Below are positions 51,327 to 64,000 of a DNA stretch of 64,000 nt, piece after piece. The notes below the pieces were generated by a model. That model was not told the DNA's origin, searched no databases, and worked only from the letters and a program-made list of their open reading frames with translations. Position numbers and translations under genes: made by a program. Source of the DNA: Leptospira noguchii serovar Panama str. CZ214 (GTDB taxonomy: Bacteria; Spirochaetota; Leptospiria; Leptospirales; Leptospiraceae); contig NZ_AKWY02000026.1 of the NCBI RefSeq assembly GCF_000306255.2, positions 124,001 through 188,000 of the forward strand, in the 5' to 3' direction. Position 1 is the stretch's first letter, and each line of letters opens with the position of its first letter.

Positions 51327-51743
51327 ATGAATTCACAATTAAAGGAATTTACATATGAGATTCCAGTTCTTTGGAGCCAATGTGACCCTAACGGGCATCT
51401 AAATGTTGGAAATTTTCAAGTGTTTCTACATGAGGGTAGAATGGTCGCTTTGGAAGAAGCGGGTTTTAGTTATGAAAAAATGAGAGAAGAAAATATCGGC
51501 CCGATGATTTTACGATCGGAAACCGATTATAAAGCCGAAATTCGTTATCCTGAATCCGTAACGGTAGTGACAAGTTTTGGAGAATTAAAAGGTTCTCGTT
51601 GTAAAATTTTTCAAAAACTCATTCGAAAATCAGACGGTAAGATTGCTTGCGAATCCGTTTCGGATTGTATCTTATTCGATTTTTCTAAAAAAAGACCTTG
51701 GAAATATCCTGATTCTTTGCTCGTCGCCTTTGGTGCTAAGTGA
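51327..51743 (+). CDS. Acyl-CoA thioesterase-like (hotdog fold) protein
   Basis: A 138-residue 4HBT-type hotdog protein. The motif FTYEIPVLWSQCDPNGHLNVGNFQVFLHEGRMVALEEAG has the conserved DPxGHxN pattern that holds the catalytic Asp and the long hotdog helix. RSETDYKAEIRYPESVTVVTSF and CKIFQKLIRKSDGKIACES supply the sheet. It likely hydrolyses an acyl-CoA; the substrate is unknown. The ATG at 51327 has GAGG just upstream; the ORF could start earlier at 51276 without a Shine-Dalgarno. It is a single gene. Confidence 0.85.
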   Translation: MNSQLKEFTYEIPVLWSQCDPNGHLNVGNFQVFLHEGRMVALEEAGFSYEKMREENIGPMILRSETDYKAEIRYPESVTVVTSFGELKGSRCKIFQKLIRKSDGKIACESVSDCILFDFSKKRPWKYPDSLLVAFGAK

Positions 51744-51857
51744 ATTATAGGGATTTAATAAAGTCGGATCATTTTTGTTTTTCGGATGTTAAAAAAATCA
51801 ACGATTGCCGTAAAAGTGCGTTAAGCGGAAGTTATTAAAAATGTTAGAGAGTGAAAT

Positions 51858-52763
51858 ATGAGTATTCCAGATTTTCAAAGTGCTATGTTACCTATATTGA
51901 AGGTAGTAAGTGAGAAAGGAGAGTCGAGCACTTCTACGATACGTGACGGAGTTGCAATTGTTTTTAAAACAACTGAACAAGAAAGACGTGAATTATTGCC
52001 TTCTGGAAAAACTAGAATTTTTGACAATAGAGTAGCATGGTCAATCACTTATCTTAAAATGGCTGGTCTTGTTCAATCACCTAAGAGATCGTTTTATTCG
52101 ATTACAAATGAAGGAAGTCAATTTCTAAAAACTAATCCTGAACGAATTGATACTAATGTTTTACAACAATTTGAATCGCTTCAAGAGAAAAAATTCAAAA
52201 CAAATACGCTTCAAGGAGATAGTTTAGGAGTAAATGAATACACTCAAACTCCTGATGAAATGATGGAAATTGGGTATAGTAAAATAAGAAAAGATTTAGC
52301 AGAAGAATTACTCAATAAAATCAAATCTTGTAATCCGTATTTTTTTGAATCTATAGTATTAGATTTGTTGATTAAACTTGGATATGGAGGATCTGATGAA
52401 AAAAATAAAAAAGTAACAAAGAAGTCAAATGATGAAGGAATAGATGGAATTATTAAAGAAGATAAGCTCGGGCTTGATTTAATTTATGTTCAAGCAAAGA
52501 AGTGGGAAAGTCCAGTTGGTGGTACCGAAATTCAAAAATTTGCTGGAGCATTACAAGTTCAAAGAGCCAAAAAAGGGATTTTCATTACAACTTCTATGTT
52601 TACTGCAAATGCTCATGAGTATGTTTCCAAGATGGATTCAAAAATTGTGTTAATTGATGGTGCTAAACTTACTGATTTAATGATTGAGCATAATGTTGGT
52701 GTATCAACAAAACAAACGTATGAAATTAAAAGAGTAGATTTAGAATATTTTAATGAGGATTAA
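51858..52763 (+). CDS. mrr: Mrr-type restriction endonuclease
   Basis: Mrr enzymes are type IV restriction nucleases that cut modified DNA. The 301-residue protein has the N-terminal Mrr winged-helix domain (residues about 1-95; MLPILKVVSEKGE, WSITYLKMAGLVQSPKRSFYSIT) and the C-terminal nuclease domain (about 155-285) with FESIVLDLLIKLGYG, the Asp in DEGIDGII (Asp196) and VQAKKW (Gln212, Lys214), a PD-(D/E)xK core, then GIFITTSMFTANAHEYV. Length and domain order match E. coli Mrr. No methylase or specificity gene is adjacent, as expected for type IV. Confidence 0.9.
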   Translation: MSIPDFQSAMLPILKVVSEKGESSTSTIRDGVAIVFKTTEQERRELLPSGKTRIFDNRVAWSITYLKMAGLVQSPKRSFYSITNEGSQFLKTNPERIDTNVLQQFESLQEKKFKTNTLQGDSLGVNEYTQTPDEMMEIGYSKIRKDLAEELLNKIKSCNPYFFESIVLDLLIKLGYGGSDEKNKKVTKKSNDEGIDGIIKEDKLGLDLIYVQAKKWESPVGGTEIQKFAGALQVQRAKKGIFITTSMFTANAHEYVSKMDSKIVLIDGAKLTDLMIEHNVGVSTKQTYEIKRVDLEYFNED

Positions 52764-52868
52764 TAAACATCGCCTAACTTTGATTTATTGCATAGTTGCA
52801 ATTGCTTGCTCTGGACTAAAAATTGCATCCTGTTTATCAATTAGCTTACGGAGGATGGTATTCTCTCC

Positions 52869-53222
52869 GTGATAAATACTGATACGAATGAGCGCGTAAA
52901 TAAGGATCAAATCAAAATTTTTACTTTGCAAAACCCTGAAGATCTTCATTTTGAAAAGGAATGTAATTGTTTTATTGTGCTCCATTCTAAAAAGGAACCC
53001 AATAATCCTGGATTGAATAGAACCGCGACTTTACTACAAGGTTTTTTGGAATTGAGTAATGTAAAGATAGTCGAAGAACAAAAAAATTATTTAGAGCTAA
53101 TTCGTTTTTACAATCTTATTTACGATACACTCACGCGTTTAGATCCAAGTTTTGCCGGAATTTATAAAACTCAAGTTTACGATCCAAAGTATGTGGATTC
53201 TCTGAATACTGGTTTAAAATAA
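52869..53222 (+). CDS. Hypothetical protein, possibly a gene remnant
   Basis: A 117-residue ORF starting with GTG at 52869 that I do not recognise. Sequence such as CFIVLHSKKEPNNPGLNRTATLLQGFLELSN and FYNLIYDTLTRLDPSFAGIYKTQVYD looks like a folded protein. The frame stays open upstream to a TAG (reading LTEDGILSVINTDTNE), and this stretch also looks protein-like, so the gene may have lost its start. Shine-Dalgarno GGAGG lies rather far (about 14 bases) from the GTG. It is co-directional with mrr, 105 bases downstream. Confidence 0.45.
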   Translation: MINTDTNERVNKDQIKIFTLQNPEDLHFEKECNCFIVLHSKKEPNNPGLNRTATLLQGFLELSNVKIVEEQKNYLELIRFYNLIYDTLTRLDPSFAGIYKTQVYDPKYVDSLNTGLK

Positions 53223-53686
53223 CTTAACGTGAGAAAGAATTTTCTAAAAGTATGAGTTCCCGCATTTACAGAATCTAACAGTAAAATCTGGACTTGCGGT
53301 AGTTCCCGCAGATTTTGTCACATTACGAATGTTTAAACATATAAGTTCGTATGAGTTCCCGCATTTACAGAATCTAACAGTAAAATCTTGGACTTGCAGT
53401 AGTTCCCACATCTGAATTACGACAGATTCAATTGTTATAAACTTCTATTTTTTAAATTGCGGTAGTTCCCACATTTTAAGAATCAATCTGTAAAGTTCAG
53501 ATTCCGACTTTTTTTAGAAAAGTGAATTATGATCGAACTTACGTTGCATTGAGTTTATTATTCGCCCCAATTTTCTTACGTCGAACTCACGTTAACTTAG
53601 TGCGGTGTAATTTCGATTTTTCTCCTATAAGTCGTATAAAGTTGTTCAATTAATTGTTGTTAGTTGAAATGACGCCTTGTCGGAAA
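53223..53686. repeat. Large repeat block with ~100-bp internal direct repeat
   Basis: No gene. From 53226 (AACGTGAGAAAGAATTTTC) the sequence follows the large repeat block to about 53595, where GAACTCACGTTAA occurs. Inside it, GTATGAGTTCCCGCATTTAC followed by GAATCTAACAGTAAAATC occurs near 53250 and again near 53347, a near-exact direct repeat about 97 bases apart. Motif copies also lie near 53298, 53404 and 53465. Confidence 0.75.
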
Positions 53687-54262
53687 TTAGACTCTTAGCG
53701 AACCACGAAATCCTCTGACGGCATAATAAGATTCTGCACCGTTGTGATATACAAAAACATGTCCGTAACGAAAATCAGCAAAGATGGCGCCGCCTAGTTT
53801 TCTAATATCAGAAGGTGTTTTTATCCAGCTCGATGTTTTTGTATCGAACTTTCCGAATTTTTGTAACTCTCTATATTGTTCTTCTGTTAAAATTTCAATG
53901 CCCATGGAAGTAGCCATATCAAGAGCGTTATCTTTTGGTTTATGTTCTTTTCTTGATTTTAACGCTTCTTGATCGTAACAAACGCTTCTGCGACCTTTGG
54001 GGCTTTCTGCTGAACAATCATAAAAAATGTATTCACTCATTTTTTGATTATAAGCTATGACATCCGGTTCACCGCCAGTTCTTTCCATTTCATTAAGCGA
54101 CCACAGTTTTTCAGAGTTGGTTTCCAGCTTTGTTTTTATTTTAGTCCATTCAAGACCTTTATGGCGGTCCATGTTTTTTGCAAAGCGGTCTTCTAACGTG
54201 TTGAGTAGTTCTTCGCGTTGTTTCGATACCAACTCCTTCTTATTTTTATTTACTTTGCTCAT
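53687..54262 (-). CDS. DUF4256-family protein
   Basis: A 191-residue protein of the DUF4256 family (unknown role, widespread). Signature segments are REELLNTLEDRFAKNMDRHKGLEW, LWSLNEMERTGGEPDVI, EYIFYDCSAESPKGRRSVCYDQEAL and DFRYGHVFVYHNGAESYYAVRGFRG at the C-terminus. It has two conserved-looking cysteines (YDCSAES, SVCYD). No signal or membrane segment is seen. A single gene with an AT-rich upstream. Confidence 0.88.
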   Translation of the reverse strand: MSKVNKNKKELVSKQREELLNTLEDRFAKNMDRHKGLEWTKIKTKLETNSEKLWSLNEMERTGGEPDVIAYNQKMSEYIFYDCSAESPKGRRSVCYDQEALKSRKEHKPKDNALDMATSMGIEILTEEQYRELQKFGKFDTKTSSWIKTPSDIRKLGGAIFADFRYGHVFVYHNGAESYYAVRGFRGSLRV

Positions 54263-54501
54263 AATTTTATATGATTTCTGTCGAATGGATATGTCAAGCG
54301 TATCGCGATATAAATTTATTTCGAAAGTTTACTAATCATTTCAAGCGAAACTGAGTTGTTTATCGAGATACAAATTTGAATCGTAGTTTTAAAATTGAAG
54401 AGATCTGTGGCTTCAACTAAAACAAAGATAAAAGAATGAATGAGTTTCCACATTCTTAAGAATTCTTGTTTAAAAAAGAGGAACGTTCTACTTTGTAAGA
54501 A

Positions 54502-55265
54502 ATGCCTAGTTTCGATAAAGCTATAGAAGTTCAAAAATTAAATCTCCGGTTGGGTCAAAGGACGATTTTAGATTCGATTTCCTTCAAAGTAAACTCCGGA
54601 GCAATACTGGGAATTCTAGGGCGCTCTGGTTCGGGTAAAACTTCTCTTTTCCGAGCGATTTTAGGAGTTCCTACAACCACCAATTTAGAACAAAGTGGAT
54701 CCATTTATTTTTTCGGAAAGGACCGAAAAGAAACTCCCATCCATCAATTACAACCAGTCTTTCAAGATCCTGTTGGAAGTTTCAATCCTACTTGGTCTTT
54801 GGAAAAGGCCTTGAAAGAACCGCTCCGAATTTTAGGAGGAGAAATTGCAACTAGAGGAGAGTCTTTTTTTCCGGATTTACTTGAATCTTTTCGTCTGGCA
54901 GATAAAGATCTCAATCGAAATGTTCTTTCTTTTTCCGGAGGCGAACTACAAAGGGCAGCGATTCTTCGTGCGCTTCTTGCGGAACCTAAGATTCTTTTTT
55001 TAGATGAGACATTAGGCGCCTTGGATCCAATTCTTTTGAACGAGGTCTTACAACTTTTAAAAAGGATTTCCAGAGAAAGGAAAATTACAATTTTATTGAT
55101 TACTCATAGTTTGAGAACGGCTCAAAAATTATGTAATCAAATTGGAATATTAGAAAAGGGTAAAATTCTGGATTTTGGAACAACGGAAGAAGTTTTTACG
55201 AATTATAAAAGTTCTTTTACGGGGGAACTCATTCGTACAATCGATTTGAGTTCCCTCCGTGTTTG

Positions 55266-55266
<1 letters not shown>
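54502..55266 (+). CDS. ABC transporter ATP-binding protein (Opp/Dpp/Nik type)
   Basis: A 254-residue ATPase with Walker [18 protein letters not shown], a Q-loop in [18 protein letters not shown], signature [21 protein letters not shown], Walker [14 protein letters not shown] and switch His in [16 protein letters not shown]. The QDPVGSFNP segment is typical of peptide/nickel transporter ATPases (DppF/OppF/NikE). No permease or binding protein is adjacent, so it is either an orphan or works with proteins encoded elsewhere. It is convergent with the gene at 55267 and their stops abut. Confidence 0.87.
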
Positions 55267-55910
<644 letters not shown>

Positions 55911-55952
55911 GACTCAAGATAAAGGAAGAAAATTGAAAAAAGCAAACCTTTT

Positions 55953-57002
55953 TCATTCGTTTTTGTTTTCTTCTTCCAAGGACTTGATTTCGGCAAAACG
56001 TTGTGCGAGATCTCTTCTTCTTTCAATCACCTTATACGAAAATTCGGAAAAGAATGGATCGTTCGGATATTTCAGAAGTTGCTCATATTGATCTGCAGCC
56101 GTGACATAATCGCCTACTTTACTGGCGGTTTCGGCATAGTAGAAATGAAACTTTTTATTATACTGTTTCTTTTGTCCTAAATCATCCACAAGCTCGGTTT
56201 TCTTAAAAATTCTGTAAGCGTATAAATCTTTAGAAGAAAGTAGTTCGATCCTGGCTCTTCCCAATCTTGCATCTGGACTTTGTTCGTCTATTTTTGCAGC
56301 TTCTTTGATATAGATCAGTGCGCGATTTCTTAGATCGGTTCGAATGTAGTGATCCGCCAATAGTAATAGTGCTTCCGTATGAAATTTGTTTAAACTGACA
56401 GCTTTTTTCCATAAAATAGTCGCGTTGATTGGTTCTCTTATTATTTCGTATAACGTTCCTAAATGAATAAAGGTTCTATAATATTCCGGAATTTCAGAAC
56501 TTGCATATTCAAATTGAATAATGGATTTCTGATATTTTTTTTCGAGATGATACGCCCTTCCTAAATTGTATCGAAACGGAAAAAACTTTGGATCGAACCT
56601 TATTCCTTCTTCAAACATGCTAATCGCTTTGAGTCTATCTTCGGTTTTTCCCTTTTCTAATAGAAATACTGCTTCGTTGTTAAAAAGACCCGAGTTTAGA
56701 ATTTCCTTTCCTTCAAATTGAAAACTTCCTTGAGAAGGGGGCGGATCTCCTTTCCAATTTTTTCCTGCAGTAAGTATAAAGTCTTGTTCCGTTCTTAAAA
56801 AAGAACCGTTATTGTAATACTCGGGTGAAAGTATCTCGTTTTCTCCCCAGAGTAACCCTGAGTAGTATTGCCCTCCGATTTGTATTTGTGCGATTCGATC
56901 TGTAAAAGGAAAAATGAGTAAAGTATAATAAAGAAATATATTTCTACGAAACAAAAAGTAAAAAATATTATTGAGTAAATAGTAAATAGGATTATGATTC
57001 AT
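55953..57002 (-). CDS. TPR-repeat protein
   Basis: A 349-residue protein with an N-terminal hydrophobic segment ([26 protein letters not shown]), probably a signal or anchor, and a row of tetratricopeptide repeats in residues about 115-290: [78 protein letters not shown] and [26 protein letters not shown]. TPRs bind protein partners, so it may be an assembly factor. The ATG at 57002 is preferred to 57104, whose extra residues are not conserved-looking. It precedes the coiled-coil protein gene. Confidence 0.82.
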   Translation of the reverse strand: MNHNPIYYLLNNIFYFLFRRNIFLYYTLLIFPFTDRIAQIQIGGQYYSGLLWGENEILSPEYYNNGSFLRTEQDFILTAGKNWKGDPPPSQGSFQFEGKEILNSGLFNNEAVFLLEKGKTEDRLKAISMFEEGIRFDPKFFPFRYNLGRAYHLEKKYQKSIIQFEYASSEIPEYYRTFIHLGTLYEIIREPINATILWKKAVSLNKFHTEALLLLADHYIRTDLRNRALIYIKEAAKIDEQSPDARLGRARIELLSSKDLYAYRIFKKTELVDDLGQKKQYNKKFHFYYAETASKVGDYVTAADQYEQLLKYPNDPFFSEFSYKVIERRRDLAQRFAEIKSLEEENKNE

Positions 57003-57289
57003 AATTGACTCTTTCCGTTTTATAATATGTTGGAACTCACAAAGTTTTAAGATCGATTTTAAAATGTAAGAACTTCCATAAATTGGGTCCCCGAGTGAGA
57101 CCAATTTCCCAAAAGTGTTTGGGTGTTTCCTCTCAGGGAAATTTCCCGGGAACTACCATACAATTCGATTCTTCAATTTGAGAAATATACTTTGAATTTT
57201 TCTCAAAACGATTTAGAGAATCCACGCCTAAAAAACGCATTGTAAATTCCGTTTCCAAAGAGATTCTGGCATCACAAAGAGGAATCGTT

Positions 57290-57908
57290 TTGCCGCCTAA
57301 CGAACAAGCGCTTTTCGTTTGCAAAGATCTATCTTATTCTATCGGAAAAAAAAGAATTCTCAAAGAGGTTTCGTTTTCTCTTTTTCGAGGGGAAATCGCT
57401 CTTCTGAAAGGAGATAACGGTGCCGGAAAAACCACTCTTCTCAGAGCGATACTCAATCACGTTCGCCACAAAGATTGTTTTTCTTTCTTCGATTTAAATT
57501 CTAAAGCTCCTCAAATTTCTTATCTAGGACACGAACTTGGACTTTATACTTCTCTCAGCCTTCAGGAGAATCTTCACTACTTTCTTTCCATTACTAAAAT
57601 TAAATATTCAAAAGAAAAAGTGGAAACACTTCTCAGAGCCTTCCAACTCTGGACAAGAAGATTAGATCCAATTTTTACTTTTTCAAGAGGAATGAAACAA
57701 AAAGCGGCTTTAGTTCGTGCACTTTTAACCGGAGGAGATTTGATTCTTTTGGACGAACCTTTTACTGCTCTGGATCGATCTGGACTAGAAACTGCGATTC
57801 GTCTTTTAAACGAATATTCGCAAAAATCCGCGGTTCTTATGGTAACTCATGATCTTGGAATTTCTTTCGGACGACGTACTATTTCTTTAACTTTAAAGGA
57901 GGGAAAAC

Positions 57909-57937
<29 letters not shown>
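57290..57937 (+). CDS. ccmA: Cytochrome c maturation ATPase CcmA
   Basis: CcmA is the ATPase of the haem-handling CcmABC complex used to mature c-type cytochromes. The 215-residue protein has Walker [16 protein letters not shown], signature [16 protein letters not shown], Walker [16 protein letters not shown] and switch His in VLMVTHDLG. The short length and the [20 protein letters not shown] region fit CcmA. The start appears to be TTG at 57290 with GAGGA upstream. It overlaps ccmB by 29 bases. This window also encodes two c-type cytochrome proteins that would need this system (2993, 62894). Confidence 0.9.
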
Positions 57938-58580
<643 letters not shown>

Positions 58581-58636
58581 ACGATCCAAGAATCTTTCTT
58601 GATTCCACCGACATTCCTACAAATACTTTATTTCGT

Positions 58637-59329
58637 ATGAAAATCAAAATTGCTCATCCCTTTTGGGATTGGGTTTTATCCGCAGTTTTTTTAATTGGTT
58701 TTCCAATTGTAGTTTTATTCTCACTCAATTATCCGAATGTAATTTTACAACAAGGAACCGCTCACCGGATCTTTTACTTTCACGTTCCGGTCGCATGGGT
58801 TGCTCTTTATGGTCCTATTTTTTCACTGATTTTTGCGGTTCTTTATCTGATTCGTAAAGAATCTAAATGGGATTTACTTTCTCTTTCCGCAAACCAAATC
58901 GCTCTATTATTTGCAGTAGGAGTTATTTTTTCGGGTAGGATTTGGGCCGCAAGTGCCTGGGGAGTTCCTTGGGACAAAACGGATGCTCGTCTTCAGTCGT
59001 TTACAGTTTTATTTATTAGTTTAATTGCATATTTTGTTTTTAGAATATTGATTACGGACGCTTCCAAAAAAAAGGTCTTTTCGGCTTTTTTAAGTATTTT
59101 GTGTGCGGTAAACGCGGTGATCACCTGGGGGGCAATCCGTTGGATAGACAATCCTGGAAACCATCCAGAATCAATTATGGGTAAGGGTGGAATGGATTCT
59201 GACATTCGTCTGAGTTTTTGGCTGGGAGTTTTTGCGTATCACGTTTTATTTTTAGTTTTATTTCGTTTTGTTTATCGTTTGTCTAAGATCGAAGATCTGA
59301 GAGAAAATCTACCGGAAAGGGAAGCGTAA
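58637..59329 (+). CDS. ccmC: Cytochrome c maturation haem-handling protein CcmC
   Basis: CcmC presents haem for delivery to CcmE. The 230-residue protein has about six helices and the tryptophan-rich haem motif [20 protein letters not shown]. Conserved histidines are in [10 protein letters not shown] before it and in [11 protein letters not shown] after it, the presumed axial ligands. The ATG at 58637 is the best start; the ORF runs open from 58520 through ccmB, which is not plausible. Third gene of ccmABC, with no ccmE or ccmF in the window. Confidence 0.88.
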   Translation: MKIKIAHPFWDWVLSAVFLIGFPIVVLFSLNYPNVILQQGTAHRIFYFHVPVAWVALYGPIFSLIFAVLYLIRKESKWDLLSLSANQIALLFAVGVIFSGRIWAASAWGVPWDKTDARLQSFTVLFISLIAYFVFRILITDASKKKVFSAFLSILCAVNAVITWGAIRWIDNPGNHPESIMGKGGMDSDIRLSFWLGVFAYHVLFLVLFRFVYRLSKIEDLRENLPEREA

Positions 59330-59335
59330 AAAATC

Positions 59336-61298
<1,963 letters not shown>

Positions 61299-61323
<25 letters not shown>

Positions 61324-61547
61324 TTCTCAAAGAATCCGTTTTAGATCCGCAAGGAAGTACGGTTAAAAAAGTTCTTTCCGAGGTTGGAGAAAAATCGGTC
61401 CAAGACGTGAGAGTAGGTAAATACATAGAACTCAAAATAGACGCTCCAAGCGAAGAGGCCGCTAGAAAGGACGTAGAAAGACTTTGTGATAAGATTTTAG
61501 TCAATCATGTTATAGAAACATATTCTGCGAATATTCAAAAAATATGA
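61299..61547 (+). CDS. purS: Phosphoribosylformylglycinamidine synthase subunit PurS
   Basis: PurS is the small subunit of the PurSQL enzyme that makes FGAM. The 82-residue protein shows [40 protein letters not shown] and [16 protein letters not shown], all typical. The ATG lies inside the end of purC, and its stop overlaps the purQ start (ATGA), so the three genes should be translated together. Confidence 0.93.
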
Positions 61548-62203
61548 AAGTAGCTGTGATCACTTTTCCGGGTTCTAATTGTGATTCGGATATTTATCGG
61601 GTTTTAAAAGATCAATACAACGCCGATGTGGACCGGGTTTGGCATCGGGACGGGTTAGATAAAAAATACGAACTTGTAATATTGCCCGGTGGTTTTTCTT
61701 ACGGAGATTATTTACGTTCTGGTGCAATGGCCGGTTTTTCTCCGGTGATGAAATCAGTTAAGGAACACGTGGATAAGGGTGGAAAACTTTTTGGGATTTG
61801 TAACGGGTTTCAGATTTTGACCGAAGCGGAATATCTTCCAGGTGCACTTACGAGAAATAAAACGCTCAAATATATCTGTAAAACTGTGACTTTAAAAAAA
61901 GGTTCTGCTGGAAATCCTGTGACCGCTTCTATGGACGTTCGTAAAGAATTAAAAATTCCGATCGCTCACGCGGATGGTTGTTATTATGCGACTTTGGATG
62001 TTCTCAAACAACTTCAGGATGAAGATAGAATTTTATTTCGTTATTCCGGTGAGAATCCGAATGGTTCTTTAGATTCTATCGCTGGGATTACTTCTAAAAA
62101 TTTTAAAATCGCGGGAATGATGCCTCATCCGGAAAGAGCGATGAATCCGGTTACAGGTGAAATGGATGGTAAAGTAGTTCTGGATTTGATCTTAGGAGCT
62201 TGA
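61544..62203 (+). CDS. purQ: Phosphoribosylformylglycinamidine synthase subunit PurQ
   Basis: PurQ is the glutamine amidotransferase subunit of PurSQL. The 219-residue protein has [35 protein letters not shown], the catalytic Cys in [13 protein letters not shown], and the His/Glu pair in [12 protein letters not shown]. The class I triad is therefore complete. purL is not in the window. No terminator is obvious after the stop; a repeat-rich gap follows. Confidence 0.95.
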   Translation: MKVAVITFPGSNCDSDIYRVLKDQYNADVDRVWHRDGLDKKYELVILPGGFSYGDYLRSGAMAGFSPVMKSVKEHVDKGGKLFGICNGFQILTEAEYLPGALTRNKTLKYICKTVTLKKGSAGNPVTASMDVRKELKIPIAHADGCYYATLDVLKQLQDEDRILFRYSGENPNGSLDSIAGITSKNFKIAGMMPHPERAMNPVTGEMDGKVVLDLILGA

Positions 62204-62893
62204 AGTCTTTTTTGTAAAAGGCGATTCTATTTATTTTTCGAAAATTAAGAACTTGTCTCAAAACCTTAAAGAACTTTACGAGATCATTCTTTGAAATTTT
62301 TAATAAAATGTAGTAGCTCCTACAAATTAAGTCGCATTTGTTAATTTGTGAACTTTCAAGCAGTTCTAATCTCGTTCAATTTTCGTAATAGTTCCCACAA
62401 ATTAAGTCTTCTCTGGTTTATTCTGAGATTTTGAATCATCCGTAAAAAATTAAATTTTTGCGGTAGTTCCCACATTTTCAAAAAGATCTCATTCTAACTT
62501 GGGTCCTGCAATGTGCTGAGTTCAGGAGGTTTTTTATTCGCCAAGATTTTTTTACACTGAATTTGCGTTATTTTAACGAACATGAGTTTGGCTTCTGAAA
62601 AAGTTGGACCTAAACCTTGTAGATCGATTTCTAAAATGTGGGAACTACTGCAAATCGCGATTGTACAAACAAATTCTAAAATTGTGGGGACACAACTTTT
62701 AGAAAAATCTTTCCAATTTTCTGAGACGGAACTTACGACATTTGAGTTTATTGATTCTTTCTTTAAGATTTTGAGGCAAGTTTCTCGGGATTATAATAAT
62801 CAATGTTCTAAGTTATAAACTAAGTGGATAGGGGAGGCTTATTAAAATATTCTAAAACGATAAAAAGCGGAAACGTTTATAAAGGGTGTCAGC
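62204..62893. repeat. Repeat-rich gene-free region
   Basis: No gene. Motif cores near 62390 (TAATAGTTCCCACAAATT), 62464 (GCGGTAGTTCCCACATTT) and 62637 (TGTGGGAACTACTGCA), and a diverged copy near 62313. Roughly 62573-62765 matches the large repeat block in reverse. The stretch 62262-62400 (CTTGTCTCAAAACCTTAAAG onward) resembles 27760-27910. The forward ORF at 62582-62818 is a translation of repeat sequence. Confidence 0.65.
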
Positions 62894-63913
62894 TTGAATC
62901 GAATTTTTCTGATCGCGTTTTTAATCCTCAACTCACTTTTGATTCTATCTTGCAAAGACGAAAAAAAAGAAATTGTCCATAAAGAAGATCAAACAAAAAA
63001 AGTAGAAGCGATTTCCTATCCTTTTCCTTCGGATAATGCTCCTACTCCGGAGAGAATTCTACTCGGAAAAACACTGTTTTTCGATCCGATCGTATCTGGT
63101 TCTAATTGGGTCAGTTGTGCTTCTTGTCATAATCCCGGGCTTGCTTGGACGGATGGGCTTAAAACGGCAGTCGGACATAATATGAAGATTTTAGGAAAAA
63201 ATACTCCTACAATTCTCAATGGCGCCTATGGAAATAAAATGTTTTGGGATGGAAGGGCAGATAGTTTGGAAGAACAGGCTTTGGGTCCGATCACTTCTCC
63301 AGATGAAATGAGCCAGAATATGGAAGAGCTTATATTAGAATTAAAGAATATTTCAGGATATAGAAATCTATTTTCCAAAGCGTACCCAAACGAGGAAATT
63401 AGCGCGGCGACGATTGGAAAGGCGATTGCGAGTTTTGAAAGAACGATCCTTTCAACGGAGTCGGCCTTTGATCGTTGGAAAAAAGGGAATAAAGCTGCGA
63501 TTTCCGAATCGGCGCAAAGAGGTTTTACCATATTTAACGGAAAAGCAAATTGTTCTTCTTGCCATCAAGGAGAACAATTTTCAGATAACGGATTTCATAA
63601 TATAGGTTTAAAAAATGCGATTAAAGAAGTCGGAAGATTTAAAATCGTGTCGGTAAAATCTATGAAAGGTGCTTTTAAAACTCCGGGGCTGAGAGACGTT
63701 GCCTTAACTGGACCATATATGCACGACGGAAGTTACACAACGTTGGAGGAAGTGGTTGAACACTATGATCGAGGTGGAGACGAAAAAAATAATTTGGATC
63801 CAAATATGCTCTCACTTAAACTTACGGATCAAGAAAAAACGGATCTTGTAGAGTTTATGAAATCTCTAAGCGGTAAAAGGGCTTTGATTACGGTTCCGGA
63901 ACTTCCGAGATGA
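62894..63913 (+). CDS. Di-haem cytochrome c peroxidase-family lipoprotein
   Basis: A 339-residue exported di-haem protein of the CcpA/MauG family; true members reduce hydrogen peroxide in the periplasm. Signal peptide with lipobox LLILSC (Cys20). First haem site CASCH with preceding LGKTLFFDPIVSGSNWVS, then GKNTPTILNGAYGNKMFWDGRADSLEEQALGPI (the family signature). Second haem site CSSCH in FNGKANCSSCHQGEQFSDNGFHNIG, and the Met-type ligand region YMHDGSYTTLEEVVEHYDRGG. It starts with TTG at 62894 behind AAAGGGTG. Confidence 0.92.
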   Translation: MNRIFLIAFLILNSLLILSCKDEKKEIVHKEDQTKKVEAISYPFPSDNAPTPERILLGKTLFFDPIVSGSNWVSCASCHNPGLAWTDGLKTAVGHNMKILGKNTPTILNGAYGNKMFWDGRADSLEEQALGPITSPDEMSQNMEELILELKNISGYRNLFSKAYPNEEISAATIGKAIASFERTILSTESAFDRWKKGNKAAISESAQRGFTIFNGKANCSSCHQGEQFSDNGFHNIGLKNAIKEVGRFKIVSVKSMKGAFKTPGLRDVALTGPYMHDGSYTTLEEVVEHYDRGGDEKNNLDPNMLSLKLTDQEKTDLVEFMKSLSGKRALITVPELPR

Positions 63914-63945
63914 TATATTATTAATTAATAAATTAGGAGTATTGA

Positions 63946-64000
63946 ATGTTTATTCGATTTTTAGTGGTTTTTATTTCTTTGGTTTTTTGGAGCGGAAATA
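63946..64000 (+). CDS. Start of an exported protein, cut by window end
   Basis: The ATG at 63946 follows a good TTAGGAG Shine-Dalgarno, 32 bases after the peroxidase stop. The 18 visible residues (MFIRFLVVFISLVFWSGN) look like a signal peptide. The product cannot be identified. Probably in the same transcript as the peroxidase gene. Confidence 0.6.
   Translation, partial: MFIRFLVVFISLVFWSGN

Noticed and set aside
62582..62818. Forward ORF of 78 codons
   Set aside because: A translation of repeat-block sequence, as above.

Overview
The window looks like chromosomal DNA from a pathogenic Leptospira, most likely L. interrogans or a close relative. This is inference from gene content: a PF07598/DUF1561 virulence-modifying protein, a leptospiral sphingomyelinase-like gene, leptospiral-style lipoprotein signals, periplasmic-flagellum gene fliL, and AT-rich, loosely packed DNA with long repeat-filled intergenic gaps. 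No rRNA, tRNA or CRISPR array was seen.

Layout. 0.1-7.2 kb: fliL and kdsB, then a STAS protein, a small Cys-rich protein, a lipoprotein cytochrome c, a glycerol-kinase-type FGGY kinase and a Host_attach-family protein. 7.9-12.6 kb: a Suf iron-sulfur assembly cluster (sufC, sufD, Rieske ferredoxin, sufS, sufU, then a SufT/MIP18-like gene), with no sufB in view. 13-20 kb: a GNAT acetyltransferase, a DUF1697 protein, the secreted virulence-modifying protein and the first of two IS630-type insertion sequences. 19.6-28 kb: a lipocalin-like hypothetical, an EAL phosphodiesterase, an IS5-type element, and an ECF sigma/FecR/outer-membrane module next to a large lipoprotein. 28.4-38.7 kb: an overlapping ImmA/IrrE peptidase and nucleotidyl-cyclase-like pair, a Dus enzyme, MnmC and several membrane or hypothetical genes. 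39.3-42.1 kb: a sphingomyelinase-like gene split by the second IS630 copy. 43-50 kb: a MFS efflux pump, a RibD-type reductase, and an ArsR-controlled cluster of DoxX and four SRPBCC (AHSA1-type) proteins. 51-57 kb: thioesterase, Mrr-type restriction enzyme, DUF4256 protein, ABC ATPase, periplasmic coiled-coil and TPR proteins. 57.3-62.2 kb: a tightly packed run ccmA-ccmB-ccmC, a response-regulator phosphatase, purC-purS-purQ. The window ends with a di-haem cytochrome c peroxidase and the start of another exported protein.

The gaps are not empty. By eye they carry three overlapping repeat systems: about 30 copies of a short motif (GTAGTTCCCACA or its complement) able to form a 5-bp hairpin; a larger block of about 250-370 bp built around that motif and bounded by GAACTYACGTTA-like ends; and a roughly 95-bp TA-flanked inverted-repeat element (MITE-like) in six copies. 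The motif counts and alignments are by eye, not computed.

The strongest second-look items are the IS630 insertion that splits the sphingomyelinase gene at a TA, with reading frame recoverable by precise excision; the A8/A7 difference at the presumed frameshift site of the two IS630 copies; the repeat families; the IrrE-cyclase pair; a Cys/His pair in the virulence-modifying protein; and a small domain shared by the FecR protein and its partner outer-membrane protein.
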